Positions 1-6,029 of a stretch of DNA of 29,919 bases are shown piece by piece. Source of the DNA: a virus; IMG/VR virus record IMGVR_UViG_3300009285_005118, positions 1 through 29,919 of that record; one strand, written 5' to 3'. The notes under the pieces were generated by a model, which ran no database searches, was not told the DNA's origin, and saw only the letters and a program-made list of their open reading frames with translations. The translations under genes and the position numbers were made by a program. Each line of letters starts with the position of its first letter. The first letter of the stretch is position 1.

Positions 1-702
1 CATAGACAGCTCCAACTTAAGGGGTACTATAGGCAGTCGCAATATATACACCTATGGGTTCACTTGCTTTTGTGCGCCAACCACAAACGAACGGAGTATA
101 TGACCAACGGCCAAATAATACATATTAAAGAGGGACAACTGCTCACGGGACGCAAGCTACTTGCGGAGGGTACAGGCATACCAGAGACAACTATTGAGCG
201 CATACTCAAAGTGCTTGAAAGTGAACATCAAATTGAACAACAGAAAACGACAAAATACCGTTTAATTACAATAGTTAAATGGGACACCTACCAAAAAGCG
301 GACAGCACTTCGGACAGCAAGCGGACAGCAAGCGGACAGCAAGCGGACACAAACAAGAATGTAAAGAAGGATAAGAATGAGAAGAAACAGACCACCGCGC
401 AGAGCGCGGACGACGAAGTGGCTCGGTTTATACACCTCTTCAAAGAGATAAACCCTTCTATCGGGAGGTTGTACGGCCGGCCACCCCAACGCGCCTCCGC
501 CGAGCGGTTGCTGAAACTCCACCCCCTTTCGTGGTGGTCGGAATTTATGAAGGGCTACATGGGTGTGTTGGAGGAAAGGTTTTGCCCGAAAGCCACCACC
601 CCCTCTCAAATGGAGGATAAACTCGCCGCAATAACAATATACGGAAACGAGCGAAGAAAGGGATTAAAAACTAATGTTAAAAATCAACAAGTTATATGGT
701 AA
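1..702 (+). CDS. Phage replication initiator-like wHTH protein (5' end cut by window)
   Basis: The frame is open from base 1, so the N-terminus is missing; an ATG at 64 exists, but the residues before it (…YIHLWVHLLL) read as protein. The order is an N-terminal winged-helix-like domain (HLLLCANHK, GQLLTGRKLLAEGTGIPETTIERILKVLE, then EQQKTTKYRLITIVKWDTYQ), a polar low-complexity linker and a basic C-terminal domain from about residue 110 after the ATG. This pattern is known from phage replication-initiation (DnaD/O-like) proteins that bind the phage origin. The linker DNA consists of 11-bp iterons followed by a purine-rich A-rich stretch, as in lambda O where the origin lies inside the gene. 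The next gene overlaps its stop by 7 nt. The family call rests on pattern memory; the origin role is inference. It could instead be a wHTH regulator. Confidence 0.7.
   Translation, partial: HRQLQLKGYYRQSQYIHLWVHLLLCANHKRTEYMTNGQIIHIKEGQLLTGRKLLAEGTGIPETTIERILKVLESEHQIEQQKTTKYRLITIVKWDTYQKADSTSDSKRTASGQQADTNKNVKKDKNEKKQTTAQSADDEVARFIHLFKEINPSIGRLYGRPPQRASAERLLKLHPLSWWSEFMKGYMGVLEERFCPKATTPSQMEDKLAAITIYGNERRKGLKTNVKNQQVIW
299..354 (+). repeat. 11-bp iterons inside replication gene, candidate origin
   Basis: Three exact tandem copies of CGGACAGCAAG lie at 311-321, 322-332 and 333-343. Degenerate copies flank them at 299-309 (CGGACAGCACT) and 344-354 (CGGACACAAAC). The period is 11 bp (12 between the first two), about one helical turn, so the CGGACA cores face the same side of the helix. 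The period is not a multiple of three, so the repeat does not encode a repeated peptide in one frame, which argues for a DNA-level role. An A/G-rich, easily melted stretch follows (about 350-390). Iterons plus an AT-rich stretch within an initiator gene is the lambda-type origin layout. Confidence 0.6.
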
Positions 703-968
703 ATACTTACTATAAAATTGTGTATGGGTTTGAGCCGGAGAACTATATTCCCATTGAGGGTGATGAGCTTGAAAAGGCGATCTATGCTCACATGAGTTTG
801 GCGCGAGCTGCGTTCAGGCAAGGTTCGGCAGACTTTAGTCGTGGCGGAATTATGATACAACCCGACATAAACGCCGCGATGGGTTGGACACGGGGATACA
901 AACTCGGAGCGGACGACTACGCAGAAGTTGAGCAAAAAGGAATTGACCGCCTCCACCAAAAGCACTAA
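696..968 (+). CDS. Small phage protein, function unknown (90 aa)
   Basis: It starts with ATG inside the end of the upstream gene (7-nt overlap) in a TATATGG context with no Shine-Dalgarno. The protein is compact and mixed-charge, with VYGFEPENYIPIEGDELEKA near the N-terminus and MGWTRGYKLGADDYAEVE near the C-terminus. I recognise this overall pattern (FEPENYIPI … MGWxRGYxLxADDY) from small proteins of phage early regions, but I know of no function. It has no membrane segment and no obvious nucleic-acid motif. The TAA stop at 966-968 is followed by 49 further open codons in the same frame, so the gene may once have been about 140 codons long. Confidence 0.6.
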   Translation: MVNTYYKIVYGFEPENYIPIEGDELEKAIYAHMSLARAAFRQGSADFSRGGIMIQPDINAAMGWTRGYKLGADDYAEVEQKGIDRLHQKH

Positions 969-1118
969 TCAAAAGTAAAAGAGCGCGTGGAGTATCTAAA
1001 AGCCCACAACAAGACCGACCTCATAGGAAAAAACATACCGATACCGGAATTAGAAAAACCAAAAGGCAACGAGGAAAGAGGCGGAGAAATGAAACGAATT
1101 ATACCCCCACTTAACTAA
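969..1118 (+). other. In-frame open extension behind the 696-968 stop
   Basis: Directly after TAA 966-968 the same frame continues for 49 sense codons to TAA 1116-1118. The peptide looks protein-like (SKVKERVEYLKAHNKTDLIG, then KNIPIPELEKP) and is rich in Lys and Glu. A GTG at 987 could start a separate small protein. Alternatively the stop is a recent nonsense mutation or is read through. The end (…IIPPLN) precedes the methyltransferase start by 12 nt, the spacing seen at the other early gene boundaries. Whether it is expressed cannot be decided from the sequence. Confidence 0.35.
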
Positions 1119-1130
1119 GAGAAAAGATAT

Positions 1131-2039
1131 ATGAGTGAAAGAATTATTTGTGGCGATAGCTTAGAGGTTCTTAAAACCCTTGAAAGTGAAAGTGTGGATT
1201 GCGTTATCACTTCCCCGCCGTATTGGGGGCTTAGGGATTACGGCGTAGACGGACAGCTCGGACTAGAACCTCATTTCAATGAGTATATTGAGAAACTGGT
1301 GGCGATTTTTGACGAAGTGAAACGGGTGCTGAAAAAAGAAGGAACTTGCTGGGTCAATCTCGGCGACACCTACTCCGGTAACAAAGAGGGTAAGACCGAC
1401 AACAAAGTTTCGCAGTATCTCAAAGACACCACTACCCGATTACACAAAAAAGCGGTAATACAGGAAAAGTCTTTATGCCAAGTCCCCTCACGGTTTGCAA
1501 TAGCTATGACGGATAGGGGTTGGATTTTGCGTAATCGTTTAATCTGGCACAAACCTAATTGTATGCCCAGTTCGGTAGAGGATAGGTTTACGGTAGACTA
1601 CGAGGATGTGTTCTTTTTCGTGAAAAGCAAGAAGTATTTTTTTGAGCAACAGTTAGAAAAAAGTATTTGGGCAGAATCAGACTCAAGGTTTGAAAATGGC
1701 CCGACACGGGGAGGAAAAACAGTAACGGGTGAATACGCAATAGACAAGGGTGGTGCATACCGCGAAGATGGAATGAAAAATAAGCGTACTGTTTGGACAG
1801 TAAATACACACGGCTACTCCGAAGCCCACTTCGCCACCTTCCCAGAAGCACTTGTTGAGCCGATGGTGCTTGCTGGCTCACCGAAGGGCAGTTTAATCCT
1901 TGACCCATTCTCTGGCGCGGCCACCACCGGAGTAGTAGCTAAAAAACTCGGCAGAAACTATCTAGGCATAGAAATTTCGCCTGTTTATGTAAAAATGAGT
2001 GAAGAGAGACTTGCAAGAACACCAACACCCCTCTTCTAA
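1131..2039 (+). CDS. DNA methyltransferase (N4-cytosine or N6-adenine, TSPPYWG type)
   Basis: This is an S-adenosylmethionine-dependent DNA methylase of 302 aa. The catalytic motif IV TSPPYWGLRDYG is at residues 27-38. The SAM-binding motif I, DPFSGAATTGVVAKKLGRNY, starts near residue 258 with LGIEIS after it. Motif IV thus precedes motif I, the beta-class order used by N4C and N6A methylases. SPPY is commoner in N4C enzymes, but the specificity cannot be read here. The length is complete for the family and no restriction gene is adjacent, so it is probably an orphan phage methylase acting against host restriction. The start lacks a Shine-Dalgarno. The middle part (about 85-230) carries the variable target-recognition region. 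Confidence 0.9.
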   Translation: MSERIICGDSLEVLKTLESESVDCVITSPPYWGLRDYGVDGQLGLEPHFNEYIEKLVAIFDEVKRVLKKEGTCWVNLGDTYSGNKEGKTDNKVSQYLKDTTTRLHKKAVIQEKSLCQVPSRFAIAMTDRGWILRNRLIWHKPNCMPSSVEDRFTVDYEDVFFFVKSKKYFFEQQLEKSIWAESDSRFENGPTRGGKTVTGEYAIDKGGAYREDGMKNKRTVWTVNTHGYSEAHFATFPEALVEPMVLAGSPKGSLILDPFSGAATTGVVAKKLGRNYLGIEISPVYVKMSEERLARTPTPLF

Positions 2040-2040
2040 C

Positions 2041-2063
2041 CCCCCTAAAGGAGAATAAGGGGG
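2041..2063 (+). terminator. GC hairpin after methyltransferase, weak terminator candidate
   Basis: CCCCCT at 2041-2046 can pair with AGGGGG at 2058-2063 around an 11-nt loop just after the methylase stop at 2039. No T-run follows, so it is not a canonical intrinsic terminator. The position before a new promoter suggests a boundary between transcription units. Confidence 0.3.
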
Positions 2064-2078
2064 TGGGGATAAGTAGAT

Positions 2079-2112
2079 TTGACTGTAAGCGTGGGTATGC
2101 TAACATAAGGAC
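2079..2112 (+). promoter_or_regulatory. Sigma70-type extended -10 promoter giving a leaderless start
   Basis: The -35 box TTGACT (2079-2084), a 16-bp spacer, TG at 2098-2099 and the -10 box TAACAT (2101-2106) form an extended -10 promoter. The ATG of the XRE gene follows after 6 nt, so the expected +1 falls on or next to the A of the start codon. Repressor transcripts are known to be leaderless in lambda (cI from PRM). Expression of the regulator separately from the upstream operon is inferred. Confidence 0.6.
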
Positions 2113-2391
2113 ATGAATCTTAAAGATGCACTAGATAACTTAGATTTTAAGTGTGCTTTGGTAGATGATGCCCAAAACGAGGCTGAACTCGCTCAAGTAG
2201 TAGTTGGCGAGTGTATCCGTAAAGAGCGCCGCGCCAAAAGCATATCTCTTAGAAAATTTGCAGAAAGAGTAAAAATAAGTCCGGCGTATCTGTCCGACAT
2301 AGAACGAGGCAACCGCTATCCTGCTTACGAAGTTCTCGAACGCATCAAAAGACAATTACCCGCACCCAAATCCCCCTCTAAGATAATATGA
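2113..2391 (+). CDS. XRE-family helix-turn-helix regulator
   Basis: A 92-aa protein with a Cro/CI-type HTH at about residues 35-85. Recognisable elements are IRKERRAKSISLRKFAERVK, then ISPAYLSDIERGNRYPAYEV. The recognition helix lies around SPAYLSDIERG. The first 30 residues are acidic and may be a partner-binding arm. It is preceded by its own extended -10 promoter and is predicted to be translated from a leaderless mRNA. It overlaps the next gene by ATGA. Likely role: control of early phage transcription, or of the lysis/lysogeny choice if the phage is temperate. No integrase is visible in the window, so temperance is not supported. Confidence 0.85.
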   Translation: MNLKDALDNLDFKCALVDDAQNEAELAQVVVGECIRKERRAKSISLRKFAERVKISPAYLSDIERGNRYPAYEVLERIKRQLPAPKSPSKII

Positions 2392-2696
2392 TTCCTAAAT
2401 CTGCAATAAAAAAAGCGGTTAGTGGTGGGTGGAACTCTTCTTATTTGCCAAATGACGAAGAGTATTGGACACGAGAACATTTCTGTGTAGTCGCCCTCGA
2501 CCTCTCCTTCTGGCAAGCGTTGTTTCCGTGGACAGGGTTTGACGGACATTACATAAAGTGTGCTCTATACGAAAAACAAGATGAAGATTGTAATTGTTCA
2601 AAAAAAGAAGAGTGGAAAGAAAAAGCCCACCACTTCTACGACCTCATCCTCACTGGCGGGAATACGGAAAAGTTTTGGCAAGAATTATTAAACTAA
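2388..2696 (+). CDS. Small phage protein, unknown (102 aa)
   Basis: It is coupled to the XRE gene by a 4-nt ATGA overlap. The protein is rich in Trp and aromatic residues (GGWNSS, EEYWTREHF, FWQALFPWTGFDG, WKEKAHHFYDLILTGG). The last part (WKEKAHHFYDLILTGGNTEKFWQELL) has the look of a conserved helical tail found in phage proteins of unknown function. Three cysteines lie at about residues 57-70 (YIKCALYEKQDEDCNC). It has no membrane helix or catalytic signature. The C-rich tract and AT-rich start (CCCCCTCTAAGATAATATG) belong to the boundary pattern seen across this region. Confidence 0.6.
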   Translation: MIPKSAIKKAVSGGWNSSYLPNDEEYWTREHFCVVALDLSFWQALFPWTGFDGHYIKCALYEKQDEDCNCSKKEEWKEKAHHFYDLILTGGNTEKFWQELLN

Positions 2697-2705
2697 GATA
2701 CTAAT

Positions 2706-2804
2706 ATGAAGAAAGAGTTTGCCTACGCAGTTAGTTCTATAATTCTCTGTTCCATCTCATTCATTGTTGCTGTCAAAATGCTAGTACACATTTTAACTAA
2801 CTAA
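2706..2804 (+). CDS. 32-aa single-pass membrane peptide
   Basis: The short ORF ATG 2706 to TAA 2802-2804 encodes MKKEFAYAVSSIILCSISF, then IVAVKMLVHILTN. It has a charged N-terminus followed by about 24 hydrophobic residues, a single transmembrane helix. It fits exactly between neighbouring genes (9 nt before, 3 nt after), and the start has the same TAATATG context. Function is unknown; small phage membrane peptides of this form can be holin-like, superinfection or anti-host factors. Confidence 0.55.
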   Translation: MKKEFAYAVSSIILCSISFIVAVKMLVHILTN

Positions 2805-2807
2805 TAT

Positions 2808-2993
2808 ATGAATAAAGAAAAAACAATTAAAGCGTGGCTCGTCCTTGGGGGAAGAAATGATAAGGGAGGAATTGCACACCACAACTATTATCCAATGATT
2901 TTTATTCAAAGAACGAAGCCAAAAGTATGGAAAATCGCAAACGAAAAAGCAGAGACGGTTGTCCCTTGCACCATAACTTACAAACTACCCTAA
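2808..2993 (+). CDS. Small hypothetical protein (61 aa)
   Basis: It begins MNKEKTIKAWLVLGGRND. It is a basic, beta-rich looking small protein without recognisable motifs. The ATATATG start has no Shine-Dalgarno, and the gene is spaced 3 nt after the membrane peptide and 7 nt before the next gene. Both this gene and the next begin MNKE, which may reflect duplicated start regions. Confidence 0.5.
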   Translation: MNKEKTIKAWLVLGGRNDKGGIAHHNYYPMIFIQRTKPKVWKIANEKAETVVPCTITYKLP

Positions 2994-3000
2994 CCCCTAT

Positions 3001-3183
3001 ATGAATAAAGAATCAAAACATTTGTGGTCGATGCGGGAAATTGAAGAGTATTACACCAAAGAGGGTGAGGATGTTTACTACCATTGGCGAATTCCCAGTA
3101 TGAAAGATGATAAGTGGCACAAAGAGTTTACTGGTCACAAAGAAATTCCGTGGGTTGAATTTCCCGTCCCCCCAACAGAATAA
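3001..3183 (+). CDS. Small hypothetical protein (60 aa)
   Basis: It begins MNKESKHLWSMREIEEYYTK and is rich in Trp, Tyr, His and charged residues, ending …VEFPVPPTE. No domain is recognised. The C-run at its 3' end (CCCGTCCCCCCAACAG) followed by AATAAATATGG leads directly into the next gene, one of the repeated boundary signals of this region. Confidence 0.5.
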   Translation: MNKESKHLWSMREIEEYYTKEGEDVYYHWRIPSMKDDKWHKEFTGHKEIPWVEFPVPPTE

Positions 3184-3185
3184 AT

Positions 3186-3521
3186 ATGGAATACGAACTA
3201 GCAAAACAATTGAAGGAGGCGGGGTTTCCGCAAAAGTCTCAATTTTGGTGGCACAAGGGTAAAATCAAATGGCAGGGCGGCACATCAAAGACATTTGAGA
3301 AGATGGTTGCAACTGGTTATGTCGCTGCCCCCACCATCTCCGAACTCATAGAGGCGTGTGAAGGAAAATTGTTTGCCTTGTATCGAACCGCTAATGGTCA
3401 GTGGTTCGCAGACTATCACGAGAAGGATAACTGGCTATCTCCTAAAAAGAGCACCGATATTTTTGACACGCTTGAAGAAGTTATCGCAAAACTTTGGCTC
3501 GCATTACACGCTAATAAATAG
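3186..3521 (+). CDS. Conserved phage protein of unknown function (111 aa)
   Basis: It starts MEYELAKQLKEAGFPQKSQF and continues with AAPTISELIEACEGKLFALY and a helical end EEVIAKLWLALH. The layout "ELAKxLKEAGFPQ … APTLSELIEAC … EAVAxLWLxLH" is familiar from many phage and prophage proteins of unassigned function. The AATAAATATGG start has no Shine-Dalgarno. The final 50 residues carry the pattern NGQWFADYHEKDNWLS. No enzymatic residues can be named. Confidence 0.7.
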   Translation: MEYELAKQLKEAGFPQKSQFWWHKGKIKWQGGTSKTFEKMVATGYVAAPTISELIEACEGKLFALYRTANGQWFADYHEKDNWLSPKKSTDIFDTLEEVIAKLWLALHANK

Positions 3522-3523
3522 AT

Positions 3524-3808
3524 ATGGAAAAGGTTAAAAACAATTTATCTGCTGAAGAGGTTAGGATTAGGCGTGAGGTTGTGTTTGAGTTGCGGGACTT
3601 ACCACCTGCCGAAATTGCCGAGTGGTTTCACGACTTCTATGAGAGTTTCGCCAAAATGAAAGGGTGGAGTACACAAGAAAAGACCCGCGTTGCCTTTAAA
3701 GATTTGCCCGAAAAGAATAAGGAAACAATGATTTGTACCACAAGCGCAGTCTTACAAGAACTTGCAGGAAGACTTGCTCTACCCCTTATCCAATCCCGCC
3801 CCAAATAA
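3524..3808 (+). CDS. Small helical phage protein, unknown (94 aa)
   Basis: Predominantly helical and charged. The pattern LPPAEIAEWFHDFYESFAK, then GWSTQEKTRVAFKDLPEKNK resembles a family of small phage proteins found next to early-region genes, without known activity. It ends …LIQSRPK, with the stop embedded in the 35-nt boundary repeat (3795-3829) that also sets up the next start. It starts 2 nt after the previous stop in an AATAGATATGG context. Confidence 0.6.
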   Translation: MEKVKNNLSAEEVRIRREVVFELRDLPPAEIAEWFHDFYESFAKMKGWSTQEKTRVAFKDLPEKNKETMICTTSAVLQELAGRLALPLIQSRPK

Positions 3809-3829
3809 ATAATAAGTAAGGATATGAAA
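3795..3829 (+). repeat. Boundary repeat copy A (stop-to-start element)
   Basis: The element runs CCCGCCCC, AAATAAATAATAAGTAAGG, ATATGAAA. It spans the last codons and TAA of the 3524 gene and the ATG of the 3824 gene. It is identical to 4393-4427 except for one base (34 of 35). Confidence 0.75.
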
Positions 3830-4252
3830 AGAGAAATTAAATTCAGGGTGTGGGATAAAAATGAACGGCAAATGTATCCGTTGGTGGACTTCAATCAGAC
3901 TTGGATTTCTGTGCCTGTCATGGACGAAGACGGCGGTCACCTCGAACAACGAAAAAAAGACGACGTTGAGTTGATGCAATACACCGGCCTCAAAGACAAG
4001 AGCGGGAAGGAGATATACGAGGGGGATGTTGTAAAGTTCACAGAAAAGTGTTGTGATAACGCTTACTCCTCTTTTGTCATAAACTGGGATGACATTTCTG
4101 CCAGTTTTGTCTGTAGTGACTTTAAGGGGCGTTACTATAGATGGCTTTCTTCGATGAAACCAGATACCCATTTTAGTGTTAAATATGAAAGTAAAAAAAT
4201 CATCGGCAACATTTATGAGAACCCTGAGCTTTTAAATCCCCCCACTAAATAA
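3824..4252 (+). CDS. YopX-family protein
   Basis: The 142-aa protein matches the YopX fold family by its signature elements. MKREIKFRVWDKNERQMYPL stands at the N-terminus, LMQYTGLKDKSGKEIYEGDV follows at about residues 49-68, and the terminal strand KKIIGNIYENPELL is at the end. The family is widespread in phages and prophages of diverse hosts; its function is not established. The length is normal. The gene starts within boundary repeat copy A, and its last codons (PPTK) and stop lie within the second boundary element. Confident family call. Confidence 0.92.
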   Translation: MKREIKFRVWDKNERQMYPLVDFNQTWISVPVMDEDGGHLEQRKKDDVELMQYTGLKDKSGKEIYEGDVVKFTEKCCDNAYSSFVINWDDISASFVCSDFKGRYYRWLSSMKPDTHFSVKYESKKIIGNIYENPELLNPPTK

Positions 4253-4260
4253 ATATGGAA
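4238..4260 (+). repeat. Second boundary repeat type (partner at 4814-4836)
   Basis: CCCCCCACTAAATA, AATATGGAA at 4238-4260 matches CCCCCCACTAAATA, GATATGAAA at 4814-4836 in 21 of 23 positions. Each copy holds the C-run, the AAATA stretch and the start codon of the following gene (ATG 4255 and ATG 4831). In the first copy it also contains the stop of the YopX-like gene. Confidence 0.65.
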
Positions 4261-4410
4261 GAAATATCACACCATCAGTGGCAGTTAGAGAAAAAGCGTT
4301 TAGCTTTTGAGAAATATGTGCGCGGAGAATTAGATGTTGATAGTTTCCGACTTGAATTGCGCTTGGTTGACGAAACGGGAAGTATTACCGACCCCGCCCC
4401 AAATAAATAA
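4255..4410 (+). CDS. 51-aa charged hypothetical protein
   Basis: ATG 4255 to TAA 4408-4410. The peptide starts MEEISHHQWQLEKKRLAFEK and ends DETGSITDPAPNK; it is strongly helical and charged. It fills the whole space between two repeat boundary elements (2 nt after the YopX-like stop, 11 nt before the next start), which supports it as a real gene. No function is recognised. Its flanks make it look like an exchangeable single-gene module. Confidence 0.5.
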   Translation: MEEISHHQWQLEKKRLAFEKYVRGELDVDSFRLELRLVDETGSITDPAPNK

Positions 4411-4427
4411 TAAGTAAAGATATGAAA
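4393..4427 (+). repeat. Boundary repeat copy B
   Basis: It differs by one base from 3795-3829 and again contains the end of one gene (…APNK stop) and the start of the next (ATG 4422). Because the two genes before the copies (94 aa and 51 aa) are unrelated in sequence, the conservation is at the DNA level rather than inherited through a duplicated gene. Confidence 0.75.
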
Positions 4428-4841
4428 GAAGAATACGAAGTAATTTGTCCGTCTTGCGAGAAACCTGCTGAATGGATACCCAACGAGCAGGTATACGGGC
4501 GGCGATATGGTAAATCTTGGATGTGCTATTACTGCCGTGAGTGCGACTATATGGTGGGAGTGCATAACAACACCCGTCAACCACTCGGCACAATGGTCGG
4601 CAAAGAGCTTCGTAATCTCCGCAAAAAAGTTCACTCCAAAATAGACCCACTTTGGAAGACAGGAAAAATCAAGCGTGGGCATTTATATGCCCGTATCTCC
4701 AAAGCTCTCGGCTACACTTACCACACGGGAGAAACTGACGCTGAAACTTGCCGCAAGGTTCTCTCATTAGACGAAGAATATTTGTCGGGTAAAATAAAAG
4801 AGCTAAACTTTACCCCCCCACTAAATAGATATGAAAGTTAA
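4422..4841 (+). CDS. Zinc-finger-containing protein (DUF3268-like)
   Basis: A 139-aa protein with an N-terminal zinc ribbon: CPSC at residues 9-12, then MCYYCRECDYMVGVHNN about 25 residues later, giving paired cysteines for one Zn. It is followed by RQPLGTMVGKELRNLRKKVH and a helical part with FDPLW-like KIDPLWKTGKIKRGHLYARI. The pattern YG..…C..C…VG.H…PLG…ELR..R…H…DPLW fits the phage zinc-finger-containing domain family (DUF3268). Its function is unknown; nucleic-acid binding is a reasonable inference. It overlaps the next gene by 11 nt. Confidence 0.8.
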   Translation: MKEEYEVICPSCEKPAEWIPNEQVYGRRYGKSWMCYYCRECDYMVGVHNNTRQPLGTMVGKELRNLRKKVHSKIDPLWKTGKIKRGHLYARISKALGYTYHTGETDAETCRKVLSLDEEYLSGKIKELNFTPPLNRYES

Positions 4842-5124
4842 AATCAGCAAAGAGGAGTACAAAAAGGCTTGGTACGCACACCAACCCGATGACTTGCCAG
4901 ACTTCGTAGAGCTTGAAGTTGAACCTGTAGAGGAGAAGTGCACCTGCGGCCAACCGACTTATCACGAGGATAATTGTGCGCTGACGAAAGAGATAGCTGA
5001 CCAGCCGAAGAAGATAGAGCTGAAAACTGATTGTGCTGGTTGTTGTGCGTGTCCTCACCCAAACCTTGGCGATGTATGCGCAACTCTCCGACTACTCACC
5101 GACGCACACAATAAAAGGAAATGA
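4831..5124 (+). CDS. Cysteine-rich small protein, unknown (97 aa)
   Basis: An acidic N-terminal half (DDLPDFVELEVEPVEEK) is followed by cysteine pairs CTCGQPTYHEDNC and CAGCCACPHPNLGDVC, suggesting one or two small metal sites. It starts in the second copy of the short boundary repeat and overlaps the next gene by ATGA. No family is recognised. Metal-binding residues of the Cx1C…Hx3C and CxxCxC type could also be redox-active. Confidence 0.55.
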   Translation: MKVKISKEEYKKAWYAHQPDDLPDFVELEVEPVEEKCTCGQPTYHEDNCALTKEIADQPKKIELKTDCAGCCACPHPNLGDVCATLRLLTDAHNKRK

Positions 5125-5414
5125 AAAAATCCGCCGAAAACCGAATAGTAGATTTCTTAAAAGAAAATCCAACATTCTTTCCGGCGGCGCAACTCCAAAG
5201 AATGAGCTTTGCCAACAAAAACGGTACTCTGGCCTCACCAAAAGCAATCTCAAGAAGACTGCAAGAGCTGGCCGAAGGAGAACACGCCATACTGGATGTT
5301 GAATATCCGAACGGCCACGCGCACTACAAAATAAAACAAGAACACAGAAAAGTAAAGCAGGTGGTAGAGCGTTTATCCGATAACACCGTAAGGGTCAGTT
5401 ATGTTGCGGTCTAA
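5121..5414 (+). CDS. Winged-helix-like small protein (97 aa)
   Basis: ENRIVDFLKENPTFFPAAQL opens a wHTH-like fold; SPKAISRRLQELAEGEHAIL would be the recognition helix plus start of the wing, and NGHAHYKIKQEH the wing strand. Proteins of this layout (short wHTH, helix "xxSRRLxELAEEG") are common in phage early regions and probably bind DNA. It is translationally coupled by ATGA at 5121 and overlaps the NinG-like gene by 14 nt. Fold call by pattern; target unknown. Confidence 0.6.
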   Translation: MKKSAENRIVDFLKENPTFFPAAQLQRMSFANKNGTLASPKAISRRLQELAEGEHAILDVEYPNGHAHYKIKQEHRKVKQVVERLSDNTVRVSYVAV

Positions 5415-5892
5415 GGGAAAACTCAAGCCAAGGGGAATTAAACGCACCACGGGGCGTATAAAGCCCAAGAAACGCAGGAAAAAGGGCGAGATAACGAAAT
5501 TAAAGGCTAAGTTGTGGCAAATCTGCCGCCAAATCAAAAACGAAACAACTTGTTATACCTGTGGTAGACAAAATCTTACCGGCTCAAACAGACAATTAGG
5601 ACATTATATAGCAAGCTCTCTTTGTTCGGTGCCGACCCGCTATAGTCTGGACAATTTAAGAATACAATGTTACAATTGCAACATAAACAAATCAGGAAAC
5701 ACTTTACAGTTTAGACGAAATCTAATAAAAGAAGTTGGCATAGACGCAGTAAACGCTCTCGAAGAATATAACGAAACTCTAAAAGGAAAAGTCTATCCTA
5801 AACAATGGTTTCTCGACAAAATCACAGAATACAAAAAGTTAAAGTTATCCACATTGCAATCCAACAACCAACCTGCTATACTCGAACCATGA
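5401..5892 (+). CDS. NinG/Rap-like recombination protein
   Basis: A basic N-terminus of about 40 residues (KPRGIKRTTGRIKPKKRRKK) precedes an HNH-like zinc core: C51-YT-C54, H68 in QLGHYIASS, then RIQCYNCNINKSG with C90 and C93. NTLQFRRNLIKEVGIDAVNA follows. This order is that of lambda NinG (Rap), a structure-specific endonuclease acting on branched recombination intermediates, and the 163-aa length is slightly short of lambda's. It probably supports phage recombination or replication. It is coupled to its neighbours by overlaps on both sides. Confidence 0.8.
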   Translation: MLRSKGKLKPRGIKRTTGRIKPKKRRKKGEITKLKAKLWQICRQIKNETTCYTCGRQNLTGSNRQLGHYIASSLCSVPTRYSLDNLRIQCYNCNINKSGNTLQFRRNLIKEVGIDAVNALEEYNETLKGKVYPKQWFLDKITEYKKLKLSTLQSNNQPAILEP

Positions 5893-6029
5893 ATGAAATG
5901 AATGAAGAGGTACGGAAGTTTCTTACGGAGATAGGACGCAAAGGCGGTAAAGCGACCGCCGCCAAACACGACATGAAAGCTATTTCTAAAAAGGGCGTTG
6001 AAGCCCGCCAAAAGAAACGTGGAAAATAA
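5889..6029 (+). CDS. Small KGG-motif protein (46 aa)
   Basis: I take the ATG at 5889, which overlaps the upstream stop as ATGA, rather than the in-frame ATG at 5805 buried in the NinG-like gene. The peptide MNEMNEEVRKFLTEIGRKGG, KATAAKHDMKAISKKGVEAR, ending KKRGK, carries a GRKGGKATAAK element related to KGG/stress-protein repeats found in small bacterial and phage proteins. It is very basic. Function unknown. Confidence 0.55.
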   Translation: MNEMNEEVRKFLTEIGRKGGKATAAKHDMKAISKKGVEARQKKRGK

